A stretch of 64,000 bases of DNA from an uncultured Clostridia bacterium (lineage in GTDB: Bacteria; Bacillota; Clostridia; TANB77; CAG-508): NCBI GenBank assembly GCA_934148985.1, contig CAKPDO010000002.1:15686-79685 (forward strand). Reading direction: 5' to 3'. Below are positions 17,772-27,059 of the stretch, in pieces. The stretch's first letter is position 1, and each line of letters opens with the position of its first letter. The position numbers were made by a program, and so were the translations under genes. Below the pieces are notes generated by a model that was not told where the DNA came from, did not search any database, and was given only the letters and a program-made list of their open reading frames with translations.

Positions 17772-18436
17772 AAATTTCAACTCTTTTGCACATGCTCCAA
17801 TCTGGTAAATCTGTAAATTTAAGCATTTTCTTTGTTGTTGGATGTTCAAATTCAATCTCATATGCCCATAATCTAATTTGCTTATTTTTTCCTCTATTTC
17901 CATATTTTTGGTCACCATATAAGCTATGACCAGAATTCGCCATTTGAACTCTTATTTGATGGTGCCTTCCGTGTAAATAAATTGATTTTTACGAGGCTTA
18001 GCTCTCTTTTGTTGTCATAGTTTAAGACTTCATACTCTAATTTTGCAAGTTTTGAATTCTTCTTTTCTTTATTTACAACTTTACTTATATTGTTTCTTTC
18101 ATCTTTATATAAATAATCTTCTAAAATTCCTGATTTTTCTTTAAAATTGCCATCAACAACAGCTAAATATCTTTTTTTAAATGTTTTATTTCTTATTTGT
18201 TCACTTAATCTGGATGCTGCCTTTGACGTTCTTGCAAAAACCATTATTCCACCAACAGGTCTATCTAACCTATGAACTAAGCCAATATACACTTCTCCCT
18301 TTTTGTCATACTTTTCTTTAATGTATTCTTTAACCATTGAAAGCATATCTTTGTCTTCTGTCTTGTCTGCTTGTGACGGAATATTTGGCTCTTTCTCTAT
18401 AACTATTACGTGATTATCTTCATATAAAACTTTCAT
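17770..18436 (-). CDS. RluA/RluD-type pseudouridine synthase interrupted by one extra C (+1 frameshift at CGG-A)
   Basis: Modifies uridines in rRNA or tRNA. The zero frame from ATG 18436 carries the catalytic HRLDRP motif at 55-60 (Asp58). At codon 156, ACA-CGG-A (CGG at 17971-17969), the frame breaks and stops soon after. Removing the C gives LFT-G-RHHQIRVQMANSGHSLYGDQ, exactly the conserved TGR-HQIR motif of the family, and the reading continues to TAA at 17770 (...DWSMCKRVEI). Length is 222 codons plus one base. The Gly is strongly conserved in this family, so the +1 reading is clearly the functional one. The start is taken after the upstream methyltransferase TGA, with GGGAAG as SD. Confidence 0.88.
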
Positions 18437-18437
18437 T

Positions 18438-19301
18438 TCAATCTTCCCATCTTCCATAAATTCCACAAGGTAATACTAATTTTGAATTTTCCATAGGCAA
18501 TCCTATTTCTCCTGACTCTATATGTCCATTATATTTTTTATTTACTGTTAAATTCAAAATATTTGCTAAAACTGTACTTGATATTCCTGTAGTATATGAA
18601 TTTATTAAGAAAAATAGGGGCTTATCTGACAAAACTTTTGTACAAAGTTCTACTAAGTCATAAATATTATTTTCAAATTGCCAAACTTCTCCTTTAGCTC
18701 CTCTGCCATAAGATGGTGGGTCCATAATTATGGCATCATACTTATTTCCTCTTTTTATCTCTCTTGTAACAAATTTATTTACATCATCAATTATATATCT
18801 AACTTTTTTATCTGCTAAATTAGAACTTACTACATTCTCTTTTGCCCAAGCTACCATACCTTTAGAACTATCTACATGGCATACAGATGCACCAGCTGAT
18901 AAGCAACTTACCGTTGCCCCTCCTGTATATGCAAACAAATTTAAAACCTTTATTTCTCTCTTAGCTGATTTTATTTTGTTTATCATCCAATCCCAATTAA
19001 CAGCTTGTTCTGGAAATAAACCTGTATGTTTAAATCCCATTGGTTTTATATTAAATGTTAAATTCTTGTACTTAATCTGCCAATTATCTGGTAATTTTTT
19101 ATTATATTTCCAAGCTCCTCCTCCTGTTTTGCTTCTGCTATAAACTGCATCTGCTTTTTTCCATTTTTCTGGGAAGCTTTTACTTGTCCAAATAATTTGT
19201 GGGTCTGGTCTAGATAGTGTTACATTTCCCCATTTTTCTAATTTCTGTCCATCTGCCATATCTATTATTTTATAATCTTTCCATTCATTTGCTATTTTCA
19301 T
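18438..19301 (-). CDS. Class I SAM-dependent methyltransferase, RlmI/RlmK-like
   Basis: 287 residues. The SAM-binding motif I is NLFAYTGGATVSCLSAGA from about 121, the acidic motif VDSSKGMVAWAKEN follows, and the catalytic-loop motif MDPPSYGRG is at about 193-201. This combination is typical of the large-rRNA m5C/m2G methyltransferase group. It ends in TGA two bases before the start of the pseudouridine synthase, so the two RNA-modification genes form a unit. The exact target base is not determined. Confidence 0.85.
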   Translation of the reverse strand: MKIANEWKDYKIIDMADGQKLEKWGNVTLSRPDPQIIWTSKSFPEKWKKADAVYSRSKTGGGAWKYNKKLPDNWQIKYKNLTFNIKPMGFKHTGLFPEQAVNWDWMINKIKSAKREIKVLNLFAYTGGATVSCLSAGASVCHVDSSKGMVAWAKENVVSSNLADKKVRYIIDDVNKFVTREIKRGNKYDAIIMDPPSYGRGAKGEVWQFENNIYDLVELCTKVLSDKPLFFLINSYTTGISSTVLANILNLTVNKKYNGHIESGEIGLPMENSKLVLPCGIYGRWED

Positions 19302-19335
19302 TTTTCGAAATATTCCTTTCTTTTTAGCACGACTT

Positions 19336-19536
19336 TTAATTCATTTTACCTATTATACATACAAATTTATAAATAAGAAAGAAATTTGTAATTGCACACA
19401 TAATTATTACAGACAAAACAATTGCAAGAAACTTATGTTTTTCTATTTTCTTTATAATCTTGCTTGTCCATTTTTCCTTTCTATTTTTTTCTAAATATGT
19501 AGTATATCCTACCTTAAAAAAAGCGTCTTCTTTCAT
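19336..19536 (-). CDS. Small single-pass membrane protein, unknown
   Basis: About 66 residues: a basic N-terminal half and one hydrophobic helix near the C-terminus (FLAIVLSVIIMCAITNFFLIYKF). Two ATGs lie behind GGAGG; the second (19536) has normal spacing of eight bases, the first (19542) has almost none, so 19536 is preferred. No family recognised. It lies between the methyltransferase and the WG-repeat gene. Confidence 0.6.
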   Translation of the reverse strand: MKEDAFFKVGYTTYLEKNRKEKWTSKIIKKIEKHKFLAIVLSVIIMCAITNFFLIYKFVCIIGKMN

Positions 19537-19585
19537 ATACATCCCTCCTTTATATATATATGAAAGAAAACCCTTCTTTAGAACT

Positions 19586-20989
19586 CTATTTATTAATTCT
19601 TTCTTCTGTTTGCTTTAAATATTTTAAAACTTCATATTCATTATCTCTAAATGTCATATAATATGATTCTTGTCCCTCTGAAACTTTTATATAGACTTGG
19701 TCAAATAAAAAATTTAATATAGCATCATTTCCCTTTGTATCCATAAATGCATATTTTCCATATTCGTCACTTACAACAATTACATTATAATCTGGTATTT
19801 GTAGTAATGGATATACATTATTTGCTCTTCCAACATTTGAACAACCTATATTACTATATTTAAATCCATTTGAAATTCTTTCTCCAGTTTTAGAGAAAAA
19901 TGCCCACATTCCATTTTTTTTGACAGGTATCAAAGTATTTAATAATATATAACCATTTTTTACACCATTATATGAAAAGCTACTTACGTCTATTCCTATT
20001 TGGTCATATTCTGGGTAAATTATAATTTTTCCATTTTCGTCGACTATACCATACATTCCATTCGCTCTAACAGTATATAATTGAGAATTTTGACCCATTG
20101 ATGTAATTTCATCATATACTAAGTCAATCTTTCTTTTTCCGTCTTTTGTAAATAAACCTATTTTTCCTCCGCTTTCTACCAAAAATGTAGAAGAATCGTT
20201 TACAAAATTTATATTGTCATATTGTGGTTCCAGTATAAATGACGAATAGTCTGTTGTTTCTATGATACCATATTTTCCATTTGAAGCTTGAACAATTATT
20301 AATCCCTCAAAAAGTGATTTGTAATTTGAATATGAGTTGCTCATAGACAATTGCCCATAATTTTCAAATGTCTTTTTTCCTAGAGCATTACTGTGAGTAT
20401 TGGCTAAATAATCTAATGTATAAATTGTTATTATTTTTTTCTTTTCATCATATGAAAAAACTAAATTGTATCCCTTTTCTATTCCATCTACAGAAGTATA
20501 TAGTTTTCCATTATTTTCAAATATATCCTTATCAATATTACATTCTTCATATTCATCAGATCTGCTTTGTAAATTTAATTTATATATCGTTTTTGATTTC
20601 TTTGCATACATTACAACTTCATATCCATTTCTAAGTACATAACATTTTCCATCGTCTTCGGTTTTAGGATTATAGTCACCTTTAAATGTTTGATATCCAA
20701 AATCTGGATTTACAGAATTTAAAAATGTAGCTAAATCTCTTATTGGTATATAAATTTCTGTTTCTCCATTTTCATCTGTAGAAAAATCTAATATTTGGTC
20801 TAAATTATCAACTTTTACGCCATCTATATATGATGTAATAGTTGTAGGATTATTTATTCTATACATAATTAATATAACTATTCCTAAAACTAATACTACT
20901 AATAATACTATTGTTATAATTATCATTTTTTTAGTTTTCTGAGTCTTAAGTTTTTGAGCTGCTACTTCTTCTTCATCAATTAACTTCAT
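19586..20989 (-). CDS. WG-repeat membrane-anchored protein
   Basis: 467 residues. The N-terminus is cytoplasmic, a single membrane helix lies at about 20-43 (KMIIITIVLLVVLVLGIVILIMY), and the rest is outside the cell. The C-terminal half shows WG-type repeats: GKYGIIETTDYSSFILEPQYD, GKIGLFTKDGKRKIDLVYDE, GMYGIVDENGKIIIYPEYD, GMWAFFSKTGERISNGFKY, GKYAFMDTKGNDAIL. Such repeats form beta-structured binding surfaces of unknown ligand. SD GGGAGG precedes ATG 20989, twelve bases after the tgt stop region, so it may follow tgt in one transcript. Confidence 0.85.
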   Translation of the reverse strand: MKLIDEEEVAAQKLKTQKTKKMIIITIVLLVVLVLGIVILIMYRINNPTTITSYIDGVKVDNLDQILDFSTDENGETEIYIPIRDLATFLNSVNPDFGYQTFKGDYNPKTEDDGKCYVLRNGYEVVMYAKKSKTIYKLNLQSRSDEYEECNIDKDIFENNGKLYTSVDGIEKGYNLVFSYDEKKKIITIYTLDYLANTHSNALGKKTFENYGQLSMSNSYSNYKSLFEGLIIVQASNGKYGIIETTDYSSFILEPQYDNINFVNDSSTFLVESGGKIGLFTKDGKRKIDLVYDEITSMGQNSQLYTVRANGMYGIVDENGKIIIYPEYDQIGIDVSSFSYNGVKNGYILLNTLIPVKKNGMWAFFSKTGERISNGFKYSNIGCSNVGRANNVYPLLQIPDYNVIVVSDEYGKYAFMDTKGNDAILNFLFDQVYIKVSEGQESYYMTFRDNEYEVLKYLKQTEERINK

Positions 20990-21000
20990 ATGTTACCTCC

Positions 21001-22140
<1,140 letters not shown>

Positions 22141-22149
22141 TCAATTGTG

Positions 22150-22782
22150 CTATTTCTTTGCAAGTTCTTTTAATCCTGCTTTTATAATATCTTCTAGTTT
22201 CATGTTTTCTATATCAATATTTTGCATTGCTTTCTCTATTTCTTTATTTGTATATCCTAATACCTGAAGAGCTGTAATTGCTTCTTCTTCCTTACCATCT
22301 TTTTCAATTGCATCTCTAATTTGTAATTGTTTATTACCTAATTTAGCTGCTGCTGAAGTTAATTCTTCAATTTGTTGTTCTTTCTTTAATTTATCTTTAA
22401 GTTCTAATACAATTCTTTGTGCTGTTTTAGGTCCTATTCCAGGAAGTTTTTTTAATGTACTTATGTCATTAGAAATTATCGAAATTGCAAAATCTGATGG
22501 TTCAATCGAACCCAACATATTTATTGCTGTTTTTGCACCTACTCCGCTTACAGATATTAGAAGTTCAAATAGTCGTAATTCCTCTTGAGTATTAAACCCA
22601 AATATGCTTATATCATCTTCCATAACTCTATAATATGTATGTACTTTTACAATCTCTCCAATTTTTCCTATATTTTCCATTGCTATTTCTGACATAAAGA
22701 CTTTGTATCCTAATCCACCTACATCTATAACAACATATCCTCTTGCTTTTGAAACTAATTCTCCTTTTATGTATGCTAACAT
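22150..22782 (-). CDS. ruvA: Holliday junction DNA helicase subunit RuvA
   Basis: 210 residues. The OB-fold domain comes first (MLAYIKGELVSKARGYVVIDVGGLGYKVF), then two helix-hairpin-helix motifs (FELLISVSGVGAKTAINMLG and LKKLPGIGPKTAQRIVLELKDKL), a linker and the C-terminal RuvB-binding domain (AITALQVLGYTNKEIEKAM). It binds four-way junctions and loads RuvB. SD GGAGG precedes ATG 22782. The partner ruvB is not in this window, so the two subunits are unlinked. Confidence 0.96.
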   Translation of the reverse strand: MLAYIKGELVSKARGYVVIDVGGLGYKVFMSEIAMENIGKIGEIVKVHTYYRVMEDDISIFGFNTQEELRLFELLISVSGVGAKTAINMLGSIEPSDFAISIISNDISTLKKLPGIGPKTAQRIVLELKDKLKKEQQIEELTSAAAKLGNKQLQIRDAIEKDGKEEEAITALQVLGYTNKEIEKAMQNIDIENMKLEDIIKAGLKELAKK

Positions 22783-22801
22783 ATTTCCTCCGTTTTATAT
22801 A

Positions 22802-24031
22802 CTACCATTCAATTTCTTTAATTCTTTTTATTGCTTCAATAGAATTTTCTTGTGTTCCAAATGCTGTTAATCTAAAGTATCCTTCCCCAGATGGTCCGAA
22901 ACCACTTCCTGGTGTTCCAACAACATTTGCTTTTTCTAATAGCTTATCAAAGAAATCCCAAGATTTCATATTGTTTGGAGTTTTTAGCCAAATATATGGT
23001 GAGTTAATTCCTCCAAATACTTCAAATCCTGCCTCTTGTAAACCATTCTTTATTATTTTTGCATTTTCTCTATAATATTCAATATTTTCTAGTATTTGTT
23101 TTCTTCCTTCTTCAGAATAAGTAGCTTCTGCTGCTCTTTGTACTACATAAGAAACACCATTGAATTTTGTTGTTGTTCTTCTATTCCATAATTTATTTAG
23201 TGAAACTTTTTCGCCATCTTTTGTATATCCAAATACGGTTTTAGGAACAACAGCATATGCACATCTAACTCCTGTAAATCCTGCCGTTTTAGAGAAACTT
23301 CTAAATTCTATTGCAACATCTTTTGCACCTTCTATTTCATAAATACTATGTGGTACGTTTTCTTCTGTTATAAATACCTCATATGCTGCATCAAATAAGA
23401 TAATTGCTTTATTTTCTTTTGCATAATCTACAAATTTTTTAAGTTCTTCTTTTTTTAGAACTGTTCCTGTAGGATTATTTGGGAAACATAAATATATCAT
23501 ATCTACTGGCTCTTTTGGAAGCTCTGGAACAAAGTTGTTTTCCTTTGTTACTGGCATATATACTATATTTTCATACATTCCATTTTCTTTGTTATAATTT
23601 CCGCTTCTGCCTGACATTACATTTGTATCTAGATAAACAGGATATACTGGGTCTGTAATTGCAACTTTATTTTTTTTACAGAATATATCCACAATATTTC
23701 CACAATCACATTTTGCACCATCTGATACAAAAATTTCATCTGCTTCTATTTCTAAGCCTTTAAAATCATTTTCTACAATAGCATTTCTTAAAAAGTCATA
23801 TCCTTGCTCTGGTCCATATCCTCTAAATGTTTCAGATTTAGCTAGTTCATCTGTTGCTTTGTGCATTGCTTCTATCACAGCTGGAACTATAGGTCTTGTA
23901 ACATCTCCTATTCCTAATTTTATAATTTTTTTATCAGGATGGCTTTTTTGGAATTCTGCCACCTTTTTTGCTACTGTTGAAAACAAATAACTATCTTGTA
24001 AATTCAAAAAATTTTCATTTATATTTATCAT
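22802..24031 (-). CDS. dapL: LL-diaminopimelate aminotransferase
   Basis: Converts tetrahydrodipicolinate directly to LL-diaminopimelate, for lysine and peptidoglycan. A fold-type I PLP enzyme, 409 residues from ATG 24031, chosen for the GGAGG just before it; upstream codons run into an intergenic hairpin repeat. Visible: [54 protein letters not shown] and the PLP-lysine motif [12 protein letters not shown]. With dapF nearby (24418) this indicates the DapL-type aminotransferase route to diaminopimelate. Confidence 0.95.
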   Translation of the reverse strand: MININENFLNLQDSYLFSTVAKKVAEFQKSHPDKKIIKLGIGDVTRPIVPAVIEAMHKATDELAKSETFRGYGPEQGYDFLRNAIVENDFKGLEIEADEIFVSDGAKCDCGNIVDIFCKKNKVAITDPVYPVYLDTNVMSGRSGNYNKENGMYENIVYMPVTKENNFVPELPKEPVDMIYLCFPNNPTGTVLKKEELKKFVDYAKENKAIILFDAAYEVFITEENVPHSIYEIEGAKDVAIEFRSFSKTAGFTGVRCAYAVVPKTVFGYTKDGEKVSLNKLWNRRTTTKFNGVSYVVQRAAEATYSEEGRKQILENIEYYRENAKIIKNGLQEAGFEVFGGINSPYIWLKTPNNMKSWDFFDKLLEKANVVGTPGSGFGPSGEGYFRLTAFGTQENSIEAIKRIKEIEW

Positions 24032-24046
24032 AAAATCCTCCTTTTG

Positions 24047-24119
24047 CCCAAATAGGACCGGGTCTTTTTTGTCCCACTTGATTAAAATATTGGGACCAAA
24101 AAGACCCAGTCCCATTTGA
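24047..24119. repeat. Intergenic inverted repeat (GGACCGG family), copy A
   Basis: Left arm CAAATAGGACCGGGTC and right arm GACCCAGTCCCATTTG, plus inner TTGTCCCA/TGGGACCA, fold into an imperfect stem of about 28 pairs with a short AT loop. It lies in the leader of dapL and is a diverged member of the GGACCGGTTC family. Confidence 0.8.
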
Positions 24120-24124
24120 ACAAA

Positions 24125-24397
24125 TTATCTATTTTGATTTTTTATATACTCTATTTCTCTTGATTTTCCCATTATCTTTAACTTTTCTAAACTTATTTTT
24201 AAACTTTTGAAAAATCTTATAATAGGATTTTCTTTTTTATATAGAACAATACTAAAACTTTCTTTCTTTTCAGCATCTAATTCTAAATTTGTAAATCTCT
24301 GTTCTTTTACTGGCACAATATCTGCTAGCATATTACTTAATTCTTCATTTTCTCCGATTACCTTTTTTTGCATTAGTTCTTTTATTTCTTCACTCAT
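24125..24397 (-). CDS. Hypothetical protein, 90 aa
   Basis: A small charged protein with no membrane segment (MSEEIKELMQKKVIGENEE...). AAAGGAAAG precedes ATG 24397. It lies between dapF and dapL in the same direction, 20 bases from dapF, so it is probably co-transcribed with the diaminopimelate genes. I do not recognise a family. The C-terminal half is basic (RFFKSLKISLEKLKIMGKSR). Confidence 0.65.
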   Translation of the reverse strand: MSEEIKELMQKKVIGENEELSNMLADIVPVKEQRFTNLELDAEKKESFSIVLYKKENPIIRFFKSLKISLEKLKIMGKSREIEYIKNQNR

Positions 24398-24417
24398 TTT
24401 TTCTTTCCTTTCGTTTA

Positions 24418-25257
24418 TTACACTTCTATTTCTCCCTCAAATACTGTAGTTGCTGTTCCTGTCATATATACATGATTATCGGCTTTGCTCCACTCAATTT
24501 TTAAATCTCCACCTAATAGATGAACTGTTACTTCCCTTGATGTATAACCATTTAACATTGCTGCAACAGCTGAAGCACAAGCTCCTGTTCCACAAGCTAA
24601 AGTTTCTCCAGCTCCTCTTTCCCAAACTCTCATCTTTAAAGTTTTATCATCTATTACATTTATAAATTCAATATTTGCTTTATTAGGAAATGCCTTATTT
24701 ACCTCAAGTTTTGCTCCATATTTACAAATGTCAAAATCATTTACATCTTCCTCAATAAAAGCCACAGCATGTGGATTTCCCATTGACACACATGTGAACT
24801 TGAACTCTTTATCTTCTGCTTTTAATTGTAAATTTTTTACAGGATTTTCTTCTGATATAACAGGTATCAATTTTGACTCTAATATTGGTTCTCCCATATT
24901 CACTCTTACAGCTTCAATCTTTCCATTTTTTTCTGTCATTACTAACGTTTTTATTCCTGCTAAAGTTTCAACTGTTATAGTTTTTTTATTTGTTAATCCT
25001 TTATCATATACAAATTTGCCGACACATCTTATTCCGTTTCCACACATTTCGGCTTCTGAACCATCTTGATTAAACATTTGCATTCTAAAATCTGCTTTTT
25101 CTGATGGACATATTAAAATTAAACCATCTGAGCCTATTCCAAAATGTCTATCACTTACAAATTTCGCAAGTTCACTCCTATTTTCTATTTTTTGATTTAT
25201 TGCATCCATATATACATAGTCATTACCTAGCCCATGCATTTTTGTAAATTTTACCAT
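24418..25257 (-). CDS. dapF: Diaminopimelate epimerase
   Basis: Interconverts LL- and meso-diaminopimelate, cofactor-free. 279 residues from ATG 25257, chosen for the GAGGTG SD; the protein opens with the conserved [19 protein letters not shown]. The two catalytic cysteines are visible in [12 protein letters not shown] and in [10 protein letters not shown]. Together with dapL it supplies meso-DAP for peptidoglycan and lysine. Confidence 0.96.
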   Translation of the reverse strand: MVKFTKMHGLGNDYVYMDAINQKIENRSELAKFVSDRHFGIGSDGLILICPSEKADFRMQMFNQDGSEAEMCGNGIRCVGKFVYDKGLTNKKTITVETLAGIKTLVMTEKNGKIEAVRVNMGEPILESKLIPVISEENPVKNLQLKAEDKEFKFTCVSMGNPHAVAFIEEDVNDFDICKYGAKLEVNKAFPNKANIEFINVIDDKTLKMRVWERGAGETLACGTGACASAVAAMLNGYTSREVTVHLLGGDLKIEWSKADNHVYMTGTATTVFEGEIEV

Positions 25258-25341
25258 TAAAATCACCTCTCTATTTGATGTTATCATTATATTCTAAAGA
25301 TTTAAAAATAGCAAGTTTTTTGAACAAATAACCTTTCTTTT

Positions 25342-26325
25342 TTAAATAAAAAAGCTATCTCTTTCATCATTTTTCATGCTAAAACCTCTTAGGAAATCCC
25401 CTATATTCATTCTTTTGGCATTTTCACCTTGAATTTCATTAACAGAAATAATTCCATCAATAGTCTTAATAAATAATCCCTTTTTACTATCTACTAGGAT
25501 TATCTCTCCTGCTTTTTTATTTTCAAAATTCACGTTTTCTAAATATTTTTTTATTTCAAAACTATTTTCATCAAATGCATCTACTTTCCAAAATTTAATC
25601 TTTTTACCATTAAACATTGAATATGCACCCATAATAGGATTTAATCCTCTAACTAGGTTTTTAATTTCTTTGGCTGATTTACTTTGCCAATCAATTTTTG
25701 CCATATCCTTAGAAAGCATAGGTGCAACTGTGAACTCCTCTCCTTGTGGAATTCTCTTTACTGTACCCTTTTCAATTTCTTCCAAAGTTTTAACCAAAAG
25801 ATTTCCACCAATTATAGATAATCTATCCCAAAGTTCACCAGTTGTTTCATCTTCTCCAATTTGAACCTCTTCTTTTAAAATCATATCACCAGTATCCATA
25901 CCTACATCCATATACATTGTAGTTACGCCTGTTACTTTGTCACCATTTAATACTGCCCATTGAATAGGTGCCGCACCCCTATATTTTGGAAGAAGTGATG
26001 CATGTACATTTACACAACCATATTTAGGAATATCTAAAATTTCTTTAGGCAAAATCTTTCCATATGCTACAACACATATAATATCTGGATTCAAATTCTT
26101 TAATTCTTCTATAAATTCTGTATTTTTTCTTACCTTTAATGGTTGATATACTGGTATATTTTCTTGAGTAGCAACATCCTTTACAGGTGATGCAATCATC
26201 TTCATACCACGCCCTTTTGGTTTATCTGGATTTGTTACAACTGCCATTATATTTTGCCCTTTCTTTATAAGTGCTTTTAATGATTCAGCCGCAAAGTCTG
26301 GTGTTCCCATAAAAATTATATTCAT
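25342..26325 (-). CDS. fmt: Methionyl-tRNA formyltransferase
   Basis: Formylates initiator Met-tRNA using 10-formyl-THF. 327 residues, normal length. It begins MNIIFMGTPDFAAESLKAL and shows the catalytic and folate motifs NVHASLLPKYRGAAPIQWA, GVTTMYMDVGMDTGDM and the C-terminal tRNA-binding domain. SD AAAGGA precedes ATG 26325. It lies downstream of def in the usual def-fmt order; the long 29-bp and 24-bp hairpin repeats sit on either side of def. Confidence 0.96.
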   Translation of the reverse strand: MNIIFMGTPDFAAESLKALIKKGQNIMAVVTNPDKPKGRGMKMIASPVKDVATQENIPVYQPLKVRKNTEFIEELKNLNPDIICVVAYGKILPKEILDIPKYGCVNVHASLLPKYRGAAPIQWAVLNGDKVTGVTTMYMDVGMDTGDMILKEEVQIGEDETTGELWDRLSIIGGNLLVKTLEEIEKGTVKRIPQGEEFTVAPMLSKDMAKIDWQSKSAKEIKNLVRGLNPIMGAYSMFNGKKIKFWKVDAFDENSFEIKKYLENVNFENKKAGEIILVDSKKGLFIKTIDGIISVNEIQGENAKRMNIGDFLRGFSMKNDERDSFFI

Positions 26326-26344
26326 ATTATTACAATCCTTTCTT

Positions 26345-26401
26345 GCACAAATGGACCGGTTCTTTTTGGGTCGGGCACAAAAAGAACCGGTCCATTTGTG
26401 C
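26345..26401. repeat. Intergenic perfect inverted repeat (GGACCGG family), copy B
   Basis: A 24-bp perfect stem: 26345-26368 (GCACAAATGGACCGGTTC...) and 26378-26401, with a 9-base loop. It is followed at once by another partial copy CCATTTGTGCC. It lies between def and fmt, in the fmt leader. Confidence 0.9.
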
Positions 26402-26430
26402 CCATTTGTGCCATGCTTAAAATTTCAGTT

Positions 26431-26916
26431 TTAATCTTTTGGAGAAACATATTCCAAAGTACCTGGCTCAACCAAATCCACAAATAGAACCCCATTTAAA
26501 TGGTCTACTTCATGGCATACCGCTTGTGCCAATAAATCTTTCGCTTTTAATTTAACCTTTTTTGCTTCTCTATCATAAAATTCCACAACAACTTCAGTTG
26601 GCCTGACAACCTTTCCAAATTCATTAGGAAAACTTAAGCACCCTTCTTCACATTCTTTAGAGCCTTTTGTTTTTAATATTTTTGGATTTATTAAAACATA
26701 TGGACCTTTTCCATCTTCTACATCTATTACAATAATTTGTTTTAAAATTCCTACTTGAACAGCTGCTAATCCTACTCCATTAAAGTTATACATTGTTTCT
26801 AGCATATCATCTATTAAACTTTGATTTTTTTCTGCTGTTATGTCATCAATATTTACTTCTCTTGATTTCTTTCTTAGGATTTCATCTCCTTGTTCTCTTA
26901 TTTTTCTTAGTGCCAT
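26431..26916 (-). CDS. def: Peptide deformylase
   Basis: Removes the formyl group from nascent proteins. 161 residues from ATG 26916. All three motifs are visible: GVGLAAVQVG, EEGCLSFP and the metal site QAVCHEVDHLNG. An in-frame extension upstream to 27039 would only translate the hairpin repeat, so the start MALRKIREQG is chosen, with AGGAAG as SD. Part of priA-def-fmt, a common Firmicute order. Confidence 0.96.
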   Translation of the reverse strand: MALRKIREQGDEILRKKSREVNIDDITAEKNQSLIDDMLETMYNFNGVGLAAVQVGILKQIIVIDVEDGKGPYVLINPKILKTKGSKECEEGCLSFPNEFGKVVRPTEVVVEFYDREAKKVKLKAKDLLAQAVCHEVDHLNGVLFVDLVEPGTLEYVSPKD

Positions 26917-26945
26917 CCTTATCTTCCTTTCTTTTTTGCTATCTT

Positions 26946-27037
26946 GGCACAAATGGACCGGTTCTTTTTGTGCCTTTTTCCCCATTGGGACCGGTTCTTT
27001 TTGAGTCAGGCACAAAAAGAACCGGTCCATTTGTGCC
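26946..27037. repeat. Intergenic perfect inverted repeat (GGACCGG family), copy C
   Basis: Two 29-bp arms, 26946-26974 and 27009-27037, are perfect reverse complements (GGCACAAATGGACCGG...). The 34-base interval holds a third direct half-copy (TTGGGACCGGTTCTTTTTG). It lies between priA and def. The stretch just beyond, 27038-27059, has a short GCAAATTA tandem. Confidence 0.92.
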
Positions 27038-27059
27038 ATTTGCTAATTTGCTAATTTGC

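Noticed and set aside
24032..24115. N-terminal extension of dapL
   Set aside because: It translates the inverted repeat; the ATG at 24031 has a GGAGG site and the normal family start.
26917..27039. N-terminal extension of def reading through the hairpin repeat
   Set aside because: It only translates the GGACCGG repeat arms; the internal ATG at 26916 has an SD and begins the conserved deformylase sequence.
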